This document shows positions 26,556 to 35,812 of a stretch of DNA of 64,000 nucleotides, in pieces. The notes beneath the pieces are model-generated. The model did no database searches and was not told the DNA's origin. It worked only from the letters and a program-made list of their open reading frames with translations. The DNA is from Pseudoclavibacter chungangensis (GTDB lineage Bacteria > Actinomycetota > Actinomycetes > Actinomycetales > Microbacteriaceae). Each line of letters starts with the position of its first letter. The first letter of the stretch is position 1. The stretch lies in the NCBI RefSeq assembly GCF_013410545.1, contig NZ_JACCFV010000001.1, positions 3,720,001-3,784,000 of the forward strand, given 5' to 3'. A program made the position numbers and the translations under genes.

Positions 26556-27383
26556 ATGGTGTCGAACCAGGAGACCGAGCGGCCGGACGACGGCGACGAC
26601 GGGCGCCGTGTCGCCCTGCCGGGACTGCACAACGCCCGTGATCTCGGCGGGCTCCCCACGACGGACGGCGGCGAGACGGCGTTCGGCGGCTACATCCGCT
26701 CCGCCGACCTGCGCTTCGTGCCGATGGCGTCGCTCGAGCTGTTGCGCGACGCGGGGTTCCGCACGGTGCTCGATCTGCGCAACGACTTCGAGACGAGGCG
26801 GCGGCCGCGGGACCCGGGTGAGGCGGAGGCGAACGCCCACCGGATCCCGCCGTCACCCGAGGCCGAGCTGCCGGAGGGCGTGTTCGGGGTGCGCGAGCCG
26901 CTCGACGCGGCGCGTGACGTCGCGTTCTGGGCGCGTATCCGCGAATCGGGCGCCGACGGCTCACCGCTCTTCTTCCGGCCCGTGCTCGACGAGCAGCCCG
27001 AGCGGGTAGGCGCCGTGATGCGCGTGCTCGCCGATGCGCCGGGCGGCGTGCTGTTCCACTGCGCCGTGGGTCGCGACCGGACGGGACTCGTGTCGTTGCT
27101 GCTGCTCGCGCTCGCGGACGTCGAGCCGGAGGCGATCGCGGACGACTACGGACGGACGGCCGAGGAGCTCGTCGAGTTCACGCGGCTCGTGGGGTACGCG
27201 TACCGGGCGCGCGCGGTCGAGGAGCGCATGGAGCGGATGGGGACGTCGATCCGCGCGGGGGTGCTCGACGCCCTCGACGGATTGGACGTTCGCCGGACGC
27301 TCGCACGGGCCGGGGTGTCCGAGGCACAGGTCGCTCGACTGCGCGCCCGTCTGCGGCCCGAGGGCGCGGCGGACGCTCGGTAG
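26556..27383 (+). CDS. Tyrosine/dual-specificity protein phosphatase
   Basis: A 275-residue cysteine phosphatase. The N-terminal GLHNARDLGGLPTTDGG is the NFRDLGG-like motif of bacterial PtpB/IphP-type enzymes. The P-loop HCAVGRDRTG contains Cys169 and Arg175 in a C-X5-R arrangement, both essential residues. A general-acid Asp upstream is plausible but not assigned. Such enzymes remove phosphate from tyrosine, serine or phosphoinositides. A CAGACT hexamer seven bases before ATG 26556 resembles a leaderless -10 element. It stands 46 bases before purM. Confidence 0.9.
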   Translation: MVSNQETERPDDGDDGRRVALPGLHNARDLGGLPTTDGGETAFGGYIRSADLRFVPMASLELLRDAGFRTVLDLRNDFETRRRPRDPGEAEANAHRIPPSPEAELPEGVFGVREPLDAARDVAFWARIRESGADGSPLFFRPVLDEQPERVGAVMRVLADAPGGVLFHCAVGRDRTGLVSLLLLALADVEPEAIADDYGRTAEELVEFTRLVGYAYRARAVEERMERMGTSIRAGVLDALDGLDVRRTLARAGVSEAQVARLRARLRPEGAADAR

Positions 27384-27429
27384 ACTTCCCGTGTGCGCCG
27401 CCCCCGGCGCGCGGGGCGGAAGGGCACAC

Positions 27430-28557
27430 GTGGCAGCGAACGACGAGCACGCCGATCTCTATGCGCGGGCGGGGGTCGACACCCGGGCGGGTGATCTGGC
27501 CGTCGAGCTCATGAAGCAGCAGGTGCAGGCGACCCACGGGCCCGAGGTGCTCGGTGGTGTGGGTGGCTTCGCGGGCCTCTACGACGTGTCGCGCCTCACG
27601 GGGTTCCGGCGGCCGCTGCTCGCGACGTCGACCGACGGGGTCGGCACGAAGGTCGCGATCGCGCAGGCGATCGACAAGCACGACACGATCGGCCAGGACC
27701 TCGTGGCGATGGTCGTCGACGACATCGTCGTGGTCGGCGCCGAGCCGCTGTTCATGACGGACTACATCGCGTGCGGCCGGGTCGTGCCCGAGCGCGTCGC
27801 GGCGATCGTGTCGGGCATCGCGCGGGCGTGCGAGGCGACGGGCACGGCGCTCACGGGCGGCGAGACGGCCGAGCACCCCGGGCTGCTCGGGCCGGACGAC
27901 TACGACGTCGCGGGTGCGGCGACGGGCGTCGTCGAAGCGGATCGCGTGCTGGGGCCGGAGCGCGTGCGCGACGGCGACGCGGTGATCGCGATGGCGTCGT
28001 CGGGGCTGCACTCGAACGGCTTCTCGCTCGTGCGGCGCATCCTCGCCGACCGCGGGATCGGCTTCACGGATCGCTCCGACGAGTTCGGTGGCCTCGTGGG
28101 CGAGGTGTTGCTCGAACCGACGAGGCTCTACACGGGCCCGCTCGTGCGGCTCCTGCAGGACGGGTCGGCGGCATCGGTCGCGGGGGCGATCCACGCGTTC
28201 AGCCACGTGACGGGTGGAGGTATCGCGGCCAATCTGGCGCGCGTGCTGCCGAAGGGCTCGTGGGTCGAGCTCGATCGGGGCGTGTGGTCGCCGCCGGACG
28301 TGTTCCGCGTGCTCACGTCGCTCGCGTCGTCGTCGCTCGAGGCGACGGAGGCGACCTGGAACCTCGGGATCGGGATGTTCGCGATCGTCGACGGTGCGTC
28401 GGCGGACGCGGTCGTGGCGGCGCTCGACGCGGCCGGGCTGCCGTCGTGGGTGGCCGGAACGGTGTCGACGAGCGAGCGCTCGTTCGAGGGCTTCGAGCAG
28501 GGCGCGAAGGGCGTCGACGGCGGCGCGGTGCGCCTCGTCGGCTCGTACGCGTCGTAG
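27430..28557 (+). CDS. purM: Phosphoribosylformylglycinamidine cyclo-ligase
   Basis: AIR synthetase, 375 residues, closes the imidazole ring in purine step 5. It starts at GTG 27430 behind GGAAGG. Signatures are LYARAGVDTRAGD, GFAGLYDVS, LLATSTDGVGTKVAIA, DLVAMVVDDIVVVGAEPLFMTDYIA and TGGETAEHPG. The C-terminal lobe has AFSHVTGGGIAANLARVLP and WNLGIGMFAIV. Purine genes here lie in several operons; in many actinobacteria purM follows purF and precedes a DUF3073 gene, but in this window the DUF3073 gene is 13 kb away. Confidence 0.97.
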   Translation: MAANDEHADLYARAGVDTRAGDLAVELMKQQVQATHGPEVLGGVGGFAGLYDVSRLTGFRRPLLATSTDGVGTKVAIAQAIDKHDTIGQDLVAMVVDDIVVVGAEPLFMTDYIACGRVVPERVAAIVSGIARACEATGTALTGGETAEHPGLLGPDDYDVAGAATGVVEADRVLGPERVRDGDAVIAMASSGLHSNGFSLVRRILADRGIGFTDRSDEFGGLVGEVLLEPTRLYTGPLVRLLQDGSAASVAGAIHAFSHVTGGGIAANLARVLPKGSWVELDRGVWSPPDVFRVLTSLASSSLEATEATWNLGIGMFAIVDGASADAVVAALDAAGLPSWVAGTVSTSERSFEGFEQGAKGVDGGAVRLVGSYAS

Positions 28558-28579
28558 GGACGACGAACGGGCTGCGCCG

Positions 28580-29011
28580 ATGACGGGCCTGCATCATGTC
28601 GAGCTGTGGGTGCCGGAGCTCGCGGCGGTCGAGGCCGAGTGGGCGTGGCTGTTCGAGCGGGTCGGGTTCGCGGACGGACGCGCGTGGCCGGGTGGTCGCA
28701 CATGGACGGCCGGTGGCGTCGAGATCGTCCTGACCGAGTCCCCGACGATGCACGACGCGGGGCACGACCGGCGGCGGTCGGGTGTGAACCATCTCGCGTT
28801 CCGCGCGGGGACGGCCGCGACGGTCGACGCGACCATGGCCGGGGCGGCGTCGGCGGGGTGGCGGCCGCTGTACCAGGATCGCTACCCGTTCGCGGGCGGT
28901 CCGCAGCACTATGCGGGGTGGCTCGAGAACGCGTCGGGGTTCAAGGTCGAGCTCGTCGCGGACGATCAGGTGAGGAACTCGGGTCGCCCCGCGGCGACCC
29001 ACTGCTCGTAG
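28580..29011 (+). CDS. VOC-family (glyoxalase/bleomycin-resistance fold) protein
   Basis: A 143-residue protein with the two beta-alpha-beta-beta-beta modules of the vicinal oxygen chelate fold. It opens GLHHVELWVPELAAVEAEWAWLFERVGF; the second module opens GVNHLAFRAG and closes with HYAGWLENASGFKVELVAD. The first His and the final Glu are in metal-ligand positions. Substrate is unknown. Family members normally end near VELVAD; this one runs about 15 residues further and overlaps the convergent neighbour by 46 bases, as if its stop had been lost. Confidence 0.85.
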   Translation: MTGLHHVELWVPELAAVEAEWAWLFERVGFADGRAWPGGRTWTAGGVEIVLTESPTMHDAGHDRRRSGVNHLAFRAGTAATVDATMAGAASAGWRPLYQDRYPFAGGPQHYAGWLENASGFKVELVADDQVRNSGRPAATHCS

Positions 29012-29427
29012 CGTGCGGTGATGCGTGGGGCGACGCGGTCGTAGCTCGCCCACGTGTCGGGCACCCGGTACGGGTTGGTGACGCGTGGCCCTGCGGCGTC
29101 GGTGTAGTCGTCGATGTAGGGCAGGCTGTCGTCGTCGCCCTCGTAGTAGGCGTGGGTGAACGCGTTTCCCTCGTCGGTGAGGTCGGAGCCGAGGAACTTC
29201 TCGTCCATCATCCTGATGAGGAACCTGCCCGGCGTCATGGCGCGCGTGCGCTTCGAGAGCAGGTGGATGGCGTCCCCCAGATCCGCGACGGCCCGGTCGC
29301 TCGCGTGGCCGTTGAGCAGACACCAGGCGACGAACATGCCGATGTGTGTCGAGGCGGCCCGTTTGGGCAGCAACTTGGGGAAGTCGCGCCCGTAGTGCCA
29401 GCTCGCATCGTCGTACTTGGCCACCAT
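28966..29427 (-). CDS. Conserved uncharacterised protein, DUF7832-like
   Basis: A 153-residue soluble protein from ATG 29427. It opens with a distinctive MVAKYDDASWHYGRDFP segment and continues ASTHIGMFVAWCLLNGHAS, then a RMMDEKFLGSDLTDEGNAFTHAYYEG-type helix and a final YDRVAPRITARYEQW helix. I associate the KYDDASWHYG / THIGMFLAW pattern with DUF7832, from memory only. Members often occur near polymorphic-toxin or accessory genes, but no function is known. The frameshifted HNH gene upstream reads into this frame, which could mislead automatic callers. Confidence 0.75.
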   Translation of the reverse strand: MVAKYDDASWHYGRDFPKLLPKRAASTHIGMFVAWCLLNGHASDRAVADLGDAIHLLSKRTRAMTPGRFLIRMMDEKFLGSDLTDEGNAFTHAYYEGDDDSLPYIDDYTDAAGPRVTNPYRVPDTWASYDRVAPRITARYEQWVAAGRPEFLT

Positions 29428-29455
29428 GGGGCCAATGTAGTCGACCGGCCCCGGG

Positions 29456-31263
29456 TCAATCGGGGCCCGACGACCACGGTGGTGGGTCGTCCTCGTGCGG
29501 TGGAGACGGTGAGCCGCGTCCGGAGGGGCCCGCGCTCTCGTGCGGGCCGTGCCGCGCCGTCGGCCGACTCGTCGACCGCGGCGTGGTGAATCGCTCGCTC
29601 GGGATGGCCGTGCGCCACGGTGCAGGTCGGACATGATCGGGAACGGGCCGAGGCCCGTTGGGGGCGGGTTCGGGGATCGGCGTCGCGGCGAAGATCGGGC
29701 CCGTGGGGTCGGGGATGTCGGTGTAGCGGCGGCCGTGGGGCGAGGTCCATTCGATGACACCGCCGGGGCGGTGGGTCGCCTGCCACTCCGACCGGTGCTT
29801 GAGCACGTGGTGCGCTCGGCAGAGGTGGGCGAGATTGTCGTGTGCGGTGGCGCCGCCGTGCTGCCAGTCGTGGGTGTGGTCGAGGTCGCAGTGGAGTGCC
29901 GCCGTGAGACACCCGGGGAACCGGCAGTGTGCTCGCGGGTGCGCAGGTGCTCGCGGAGTGCTGCGCCCGGGTCGTGGCGGTCGCTGCCGACCGGAATGCC
30001 CGTCATGGGGTGGGTGAGGATGCGGGTGAACGTCGGAGCGTCGGCGAGCAGCGTCGCGGCCTGCTCGATCGGGATGGGGGAGCGGCCGCCGAGGAGTGCC
30101 GGATCGTCGGTACGGCCGAGCAACGTGAGGGCGGGTACGGTGACCGCGACACGGCCCCGGATCGCGTGGATCCCCGAGAGGCCCGAGCCGCGCGTCGCCG
30201 TGTGTTCGCCGGGAGGTGCCTCGTCGTCGTGCGTTGCCCCGTTCGGACCAGCGCCGTTCGGACAGGCCCCGCCCGGACCGGCGTCGCTTCCGGTGGCGAT
30301 GGTGCTCCGAGTGGAGTCGATGCCGTGCCGGGCGTCGGCGTCGGGCGCGACGCCGGTGAGCAGGAGCTCGCTCAGCACGTCGGCGCGAAGGTGGTCCAGT
30401 CGACGTGGGTCGGCGGGGTGGCGCAGGAGCTTCGCGTACCGGGTGAGTCGGTCGTGGATACCGGTGCCGAGCACGAGCGGGAGGCGTGCAGAGAGGATGC
30501 ACATCGCGTCCTCGTCCTCCGTGATCCAGACCCGGCGTGCGTCACGGGCACGACGGTGGCGGTCGGCCAGCGGCTCGCGCAGATACCGCTCCGCCTCGCG
30601 ACGCGCGGCGCGGTCGAGCCTGCCCGGAGTCGTCTCGCGCGCGATCGGCACGAGCGTGTGTTCGTAGGCCGCGCGGTCGTCGTCGTGGGCGATGCGCTCG
30701 CCGCGGTCACGGATGATCGCGGCGTGACGCGCGCTGATGAGGCCATCGCACAGCGCATGCAGCGTAGCGGGGAAGCGGTTGCGCAGCGCGTTCGATTCGG
30801 TCATCCGCCCACTCATCGCCTGTGTCGTCGTGCACGTGGCGACGGCCGCTTCGCTCGCGGCCTCGAGCACCGCGATTCTGATGCGCTCGGGATCACCGAG
30901 GTCGGGCAGTGTGTCGTCGCTGTCGCTGCGGACACCGACGGCAGCGCCATCGTCGTGGACGCCGACCTCACCTCGGCCACGTGCCACGGCGGTCGCGTAG
31001 AGGAACTCTTCGGTGCGGGCGCGGCCCCCTGCGACGGCGGCAGAAAGTGCGTCGAGGGCTCGCAGTAGCTCGACGGCCTCGTGCTGTGCGTCGCGGGGCT
31101 CGCCGCCCGCGCGGACGGACGCCTCGGCTGCTGCGAGCGCCGCCGTGCCCGCGCTGGCGACCTGTCCCGTGAGCAGGCGAACGCGCACGACGCCCCGCCC
31201 GGCGCACCGTGCGCGGGGCGGTTCGGGCTCGTGGCCAGGGGCCGGAGCGGCGTTCGCGTTCAT
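29456..31263 (-). pseudogene. DUF222/HNH endonuclease, interrupted by a one-base frameshift
   Basis: The N-terminal 440 residues or so from ATG 31263 form a DUF222 domain (ALRNRFPATLHALCDGLISARHAAII, the REAERYL-REPLADR region, and VLSELLLTG), with an inserted Gly/Asn/Pro-rich linker. The HNH nuclease part, CRFPGC then HCDLDHTHDWQHGGAT and NLAHLCRAHH, holds the Zn cysteines and the catalytic His but is in another frame that ends at 29456. The break lies at about 29926-29928, between REHT and CRFPGC, where one base is missing. The family is highly multicopy in actinobacteria, perhaps as selfish or mobile-intron-like genes, and decayed copies are common. Confidence 0.85.
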
Positions 31264-31420
31264 GGTGCTACTTCATCACCACCCCCGGACATCCCGGCCG
31301 TCGGCTGCGTGTGCCGGATGCCGAGCTCCGACGTCGTCCAGGTTTCACCCCGAGACCGTGCGTGACGCCGCGCGGCCCCGCCGCCGGTGCCGCGTCGCAC
31401 CGAGGAGCACGCTGGGAGCC

Positions 31421-31443
31421 GTTGCCGGCGGGTCGCCGGCGAC
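31421..31443 (+). other. Leader hairpin abutting the MFS gene ribosome site
   Basis: GTTGCCGGCG and CGCCGGCGAC pair (with one G-T wobble) around a GGT loop. The GGAGAGG ribosome site begins on the next base. The fold could limit translation of the exporter or be chance. The remaining bases of the 195-base gap to the HNH gene show no clear promoter. Confidence 0.4.
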
Positions 31444-31458
31444 GGAGAGGACCACCAC

Positions 31459-32838
31459 GTGCACCCGAGCCGTGCCGCGCTCCTCGCCTGTCTCGGCGCC
31501 GGCTTCGCGACCCTCCTCGACGCCTCGGTCATCGCGTTCACGGCGCCCGCCGTGCGCGATTCCCTCGGCCTCGACACGGGGCAGGTGCAGTGGTTCCTCG
31601 CCTCGTTCTCGCTCACGTTCGGGCTCGGCCTCGCGCCCGCCGGCCGGCTCGGGGACGCCTACGGTCGCCGCACGCTCTTCACGATCGGTCTGCTCGTCTT
31701 CGTCACGGGCGCGATCGTCTCGGGGCTCGCGTTCGACGGTGCCGTCCTCGTCGGTGGCCGCCTGCTGCAGGGCTTCGGGGCGGGCGTCATCAGCGCCCAG
31801 GTACTCGGCGTCATGCAGGACGTCTTCACGGGGCAGGACCGCCTGCGCGCCCTCGCCGCCTACACTTCGGCCGGGGCGGCCGCCGGGATCGTCGGCCCGC
31901 TGCTCGCGGGTGGCCTGTTCGCGCTCCTCGATCCCGCGCTCGCGTGGCGCCTCGTGCTGCTCGCCCCCGCACCCTTCGCGGTCGTCACGATCGTCCTCGC
32001 CCTGCGCGGCCTGCCGCGCGACGGCGGCCGCCGCGCCCGCGTCTCGCTCGACCTGCCCGGCATCGCCCTGCTCGGCGCCCTCGTCGTGGTCGTCACGATC
32101 CCCGTCATCGATCCCGGTATCCCGCCCGCCGGGGCCGTCGCGATCGTCGTCGCGAGTGTTCTGCTCCTCGTCGCGCTCGTCGTGTGGGAGCGCGCGACGA
32201 CCGCGCGCGGCAGGCTCGCGCTGTTCGCGCCAGCGCTCATCCGCTCGCGCGGATTCGTGCTCGGCAACGTCGCGGCGCTCCTCTGGTTCGGGAGCGTCCT
32301 CGCGACCGGGACCGTCACCGCCGTCCACTTTCTCGACTCGCACGGGATCGGTGCGCTCACCGTGGCGCTCGCCCTCGTCCCGGCCGCCGCGGGCCGCATC
32401 GTCGCCTCGCAGCAGGGCGCGCGGCTCTTCGCGCGTTCCGGCCCGATCGTCGTGCCGATCGGTCTGGCCGTGCACGCGACGTGCATCGCGACGATGTGGC
32501 TCGCGACGTTCCTCGTCGACGGCGTCGCGCTGTTCGTCACCGTCTGCCTCGTGCAGATCCCCGCCGGTATGGCGAGCGGCATCGTCGAGCCCGCGCTGCG
32601 CGCCGTGACGCTCGGACACGCGCCGCCCGGGTTCAACGGCGTCGCCGCCTCGTTCCTCCAGCTGACCCAGCGATTGTCGGCGACGTTCTTCGTCGCACTC
32701 ACGACCGGCATCCTGCTGGCGGGCGCGGCGTCACCGACCGCCGCGCTCGGCTGGGCGCTCCTCGTGTGCGCACTCGCGGCCGCGTGCGCGGCGCTCACCG
32801 CGACCGACCGCTCCGTCCGCGGGGCACCCGGCCGCTGA
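31459..32838 (+). CDS. MFS drug-efflux-type transporter (DHA2-like)
   Basis: About 459 residues from GTG 31459, eight bases after GGAGAGG. Twelve to fourteen hydrophobic segments are present. Motif A appears in GLAPAGRLGDAYGRRTLFTIG, and motif C-like GAGVISAQVLGVMQDVFTGQDRLRALAAYTSAGAAAGIVGPLLAGGL-type sequence (G-x-x-x-G-P-L-x-G) follows in helix 5. D in VIAFTAPAVRDSLGLD-type helix 1 and the W-R pair in LAWRLVLL are typical of DHA2 multidrug exporters using the proton gradient. No TetR or MarR regulator is adjacent. Substrate is unknown. Confidence 0.87.
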   Translation: MHPSRAALLACLGAGFATLLDASVIAFTAPAVRDSLGLDTGQVQWFLASFSLTFGLGLAPAGRLGDAYGRRTLFTIGLLVFVTGAIVSGLAFDGAVLVGGRLLQGFGAGVISAQVLGVMQDVFTGQDRLRALAAYTSAGAAAGIVGPLLAGGLFALLDPALAWRLVLLAPAPFAVVTIVLALRGLPRDGGRRARVSLDLPGIALLGALVVVVTIPVIDPGIPPAGAVAIVVASVLLLVALVVWERATTARGRLALFAPALIRSRGFVLGNVAALLWFGSVLATGTVTAVHFLDSHGIGALTVALALVPAAAGRIVASQQGARLFARSGPIVVPIGLAVHATCIATMWLATFLVDGVALFVTVCLVQIPAGMASGIVEPALRAVTLGHAPPGFNGVAASFLQLTQRLSATFFVALTTGILLAGAASPTAALGWALLVCALAAACAALTATDRSVRGAPGR

Positions 32839-32877
32839 GCGCCGCCGGCGGGGAACCGGGCGTCGGACGGGACCGCG

Positions 32878-34329
32878 TCAGCGGGCCGCGATGCGTGCCG
32901 CCTCGGCTCGGTACCGTTCGCGCAGACCGTGATCGTCCGCCGGGTCGAGGTGCGCGACCGTCTCGACGGGCCAGTCGGGCCGCACGCGCGTGAGCGTCCA
33001 CACGGCCTGCCGCGCCGCACCGTCGGCGACGTACTCGCCCGGTGCGGGCACGTCGACGGGCACGTCGAACACGTGCGGCACGACCGCCTGCACGCCGGGC
33101 GAGACCGCGGCCCCGCCGATGAGCAGCACGCGCCGCACGGTCACGCCGAGCGCGCGGTGCGCATCGAGCGCCTCCGCGAGATTGCACAGCACGCCCTCGA
33201 CGCTCGCCCGAGCGAGCCCGGCACGAGTGAGCGTCGCGCGCGTGATGCCCGCGAGCACGCCCGTCGCCTCAGGCAGGTCCGGCGTCCGCTCCCCGTCGAA
33301 GTACGGGACGAGCACGAGCCCGCCGCCCCGCTCGCCCTCGTGCGGTACCGCCGCGCCCTCGGCGACGAGCGCGCCGAACGCGTCGTGGTCGACGCCCAGC
33401 AGGGCCGCGGTCGCGTCGAGCACGCGGGCCGCGTTGAGCGTCGCCGAGAGGGGGAGGAACGCCCCCGTCGCGTCGGCGAAGCCCGCGACGAGACCCGTCG
33501 CGTCCGCCGTGGGCGCCGCGGCGATCGAGAAGACCGTGCCCGACGTGCCGATCGACACGACGACATCGCCCTCGCGCGCATCGAGCCCCAGCGCCGCACC
33601 GGCGTTGTCGCCCGCGCCCGCGCCGACGATGACGCCGCGCGGCACACCGGGCAGCACGCCCTCGACGGTCTCGCCCGCGCGTTCGTTCGGCTGCAGGACG
33701 TGCGGCAACACGACCTCGTGGCCGAGCGCGGCGACGAGCAGCTCGCGATCCCAGTCGCCCGTCCGCGGCGACCAGTAGCCCGTCCCCGAGGCATCGGACC
33801 GATCGGTCGTGAGCGCCACGAGGTCGGGGCCGAGCGGACTCTCGTCGGCCGGCCCGTAGCCCAGCAGGCGCCAGGTCAGCCAATCGTGCGGCAGCGCGAC
33901 CGCGGCGACGCGCGCGGCCGACTCGGGTTCGTGGTCACGCAACCAGCGCAGCTTCGTCGACGTGAACGACGCGACCGGCACGGCGCCCACGCGCGCCGCG
34001 AGATACGCAGCACCGAACTCCGCGATCAGGTCGCGCGCCGCGCCGGCCGAGCGCGTGTCGTTCCAGAGGAGCGCGTCGCGGATGACGCGCCCCTCGGCGT
34101 CGAGCGCGACGAGCCCGTGCTGCTGGCCCGCGATCGACACCGCGGCGACGTCGTCGAGGCCGCCCGCGTCCGCGACCGCCGCGGCGAGCGCCCGCCACCA
34201 CGCCTCGGGCGGCACCTCGGTGCCCTCGGGGTGCGTGGCGCGACCCGAGCGCACGAGGGCGCCCGTCTCCGCGTCACGCACCACGAGCTTGCAGCTCTGG
34301 GTCGACGAATCGAAACCTGCGACGAGCAT
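32878..34329 (-). CDS. xylB: Xylulokinase
   Basis: A 483-residue FGGY-family kinase that phosphorylates D-xylulose for the pentose phosphate pathway. The first ATP-binding strand is VAGFDSSTQSCKLVV. The substrate segment SIAGQQHGLVALD (the G-Q-Q-H-G motif typical of xylulokinase) is present. The second half has GAGAGDNAGAALGLD and GTSGTVFS, and the adenosine segment VRRVLLIGGAAVSP. It starts 14 bases after the xylA stop, so the two are one operon reading away from the sugar transporter genes. Confidence 0.95.
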   Translation of the reverse strand: MLVAGFDSSTQSCKLVVRDAETGALVRSGRATHPEGTEVPPEAWWRALAAAVADAGGLDDVAAVSIAGQQHGLVALDAEGRVIRDALLWNDTRSAGAARDLIAEFGAAYLAARVGAVPVASFTSTKLRWLRDHEPESAARVAAVALPHDWLTWRLLGYGPADESPLGPDLVALTTDRSDASGTGYWSPRTGDWDRELLVAALGHEVVLPHVLQPNERAGETVEGVLPGVPRGVIVGAGAGDNAGAALGLDAREGDVVVSIGTSGTVFSIAAAPTADATGLVAGFADATGAFLPLSATLNAARVLDATAALLGVDHDAFGALVAEGAAVPHEGERGGGLVLVPYFDGERTPDLPEATGVLAGITRATLTRAGLARASVEGVLCNLAEALDAHRALGVTVRRVLLIGGAAVSPGVQAVVPHVFDVPVDVPAPGEYVADGAARQAVWTLTRVRPDWPVETVAHLDPADDHGLRERYRAEAARIAAR

Positions 34330-34343
34330 GGCGGTCCGAGCGG

Positions 34344-35534
34344 TCAGCGGGCGCCGAGCAGGTGCTCGGTCGCGAGCTGCTGCAGGCGGACGAAGCCGAA
34401 GCCGTTGCCGTCGAAGTAGGCGTCGGCGTCGAAGTCCTCGAACGCCGAACGGTCGGCGAGGATGCCCTCGTACCCCTCGCCCTCACCGAGGGTGGGCTGC
34501 GCGAGCTCGTTCACGCGCGCCGCCTCGAGGGCCTCCTGCACCTCGGGGTCGGCGCGGAACGCGGCCGCCCGCTCCTTCAGCAACAGGTAGTTGCGCATGT
34601 TCGCCGCGGCCGACGCCCACACGCCGTCCTCCGACTCCGTGCGGCTCGGCTTGTAGTCGAAGTGTCGCGGGCCGTCGTACGTGGGGCCGCCCTGCGGGCC
34701 GCCGTTCTCGAGCAGGTCGACGAGCGCGAACGCGTTGTAGAGATCACCGTGCCCGAACACGAGGTCCTGGTCGTACTTGATCCCGCGCTGCCCGTTGAGG
34801 TCGATGTGGAAGAGCTTGCCCTGGTAGAGCGCCTGCGCGATGCCCGCGGCGAAGTTGAGGCCCGCCATCTGCTCGTGGCCGACCTCGGGGTTGATGCCCA
34901 CGAGCTCGGGGCGCTCGAGCGTCTCGATGAACGCGAGCGCGTGCCCCGCCGTCGGCAGGAGGATGTCACCGCGCGGTTCGTTCGGCTTCGGCTCGATCGC
35001 GAAGCGGATGTCGTACCCCTTGTCGACGACGTAGTCGCCGAGCAGGTTCACGGCCTCGCGGTAGCGCTCGAGCGCCTGGCGGATGTCCTTCGCCGAGTCG
35101 TACTCGGCGCCCTCGCGGCCACCCCACATGACGAACGTCGTCGCGCCGAGCTCGGCGGCGAGGTCGATGTTGCGCAGCACCTTGCGCAGCGCGAAGCGGC
35201 GCACCGCGCGGTCGTTCGAGGTGAAGCCGCCGTCCTTGAAGACGGGGGCCGAGAAGAGGTTCGTCGTCACCATCGGCACGACGAGGCCCGTCGCGGCCAG
35301 CGCGTCGCGCAGCTTCACGATCTGCGCCTCGCGCGTCGCGTCGTCCGAACCGAAGGCGAAGAGGTCGTCGTCGTGGAACGTCAGGCCGTAGGCGCCGAGT
35401 TCCGCGAGTTTCTCGACGACGTGGGTGACGTCGAGGGGCGCCCGGGTGGGGCCGCCGAAGGGGTCTGTGCCGTTGTAGCCGACGGTCCAGAGACCGAACG
35501 AGAACTTGTCGGCGGGGGTGGGCTCGATGGCCAT
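34344..35534 (-). CDS. xylA: Xylose isomerase
   Basis: A 396-residue TIM-barrel isomerase that converts D-xylose to D-xylulose. Start ATG 35534 lies behind GGAG; a longer frame would add 12 residues that lack family resemblance. Metal and catalytic residues are visible: TFHDDDL (catalytic His and Asp), [12 protein letters not shown] (Glu and Lys), [11 protein letters not shown], and [16 protein letters not shown] (Asp and His of metal site 2). Length and the actinobacterial class I pattern ([17 protein letters not shown]) match enzymes of about 390 residues. It is divergent from the sugar-binding protein gene. Confidence 0.97.
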   Translation of the reverse strand: MAIEPTPADKFSFGLWTVGYNGTDPFGGPTRAPLDVTHVVEKLAELGAYGLTFHDDDLFAFGSDDATREAQIVKLRDALAATGLVVPMVTTNLFSAPVFKDGGFTSNDRAVRRFALRKVLRNIDLAAELGATTFVMWGGREGAEYDSAKDIRQALERYREAVNLLGDYVVDKGYDIRFAIEPKPNEPRGDILLPTAGHALAFIETLERPELVGINPEVGHEQMAGLNFAAGIAQALYQGKLFHIDLNGQRGIKYDQDLVFGHGDLYNAFALVDLLENGGPQGGPTYDGPRHFDYKPSRTESEDGVWASAAANMRNYLLLKERAAAFRADPEVQEALEAARVNELAQPTLGEGEGYEGILADRSAFEDFDADAYFDGNGFGFVRLQQLATEHLLGAR

Positions 35535-35812
35535 GGTGCTCCGATCACGCATCAACACTGATAAGTCCAACTATGCAACAAAGGGGGCCCGGAGCACCAC
35601 CCGTCCCGGCCGGGCGTGCTTCCGCGCGTGTGGGTCGCGCCATCCGACCCACGGTGGTGTCCGGCGTCGTTTGATAACGAAACGGTCGCGCTGGACACGG
35701 CGGCCCCGGGACGGTATATGTTTGGCAACGCAACTTAGGGACCCTGATCGAGCCGGCCGAGTCCGCGCCCCGGGATCTTTGAGGCGAACATTTCAGAGAG
35801 GAAATGACGTTC
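35535..35812. promoter_or_regulatory. Divergent xylose control region with candidate operators
   Basis: This 278-base gap between xylA and chvE is clearly richer in A/T than its surroundings. It holds an inverted repeat CGTTT-N7-AAACG (35668-35684). It also holds two related elements on the minus strand: GTTGCATAG (within 35570-35580) and GTTGCGTTG (within 35724-35735), one near each gene. A TATATG at 35715-35720 may be the -10 element for chvE. These are the best candidate sites for the ROK regulator downstream; binding is inferred. Confidence 0.5.

Noticed and set aside
28966..31263. A single 765-codon open frame that seems to fuse DUF222 to a DUF7832-like protein
   Set aside because: The frame shifts at about 29927; the HNH domain is in another frame and the downstream gene has its own ATG at 29427. 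The fusion is an artefact.
35535..35812. Possible replication origin or attachment site because of the AT-rich stretch
   Set aside because: There are no DnaA-box clusters, no tRNA and no integrase; its position between divergent xyl genes explains it as a control region.
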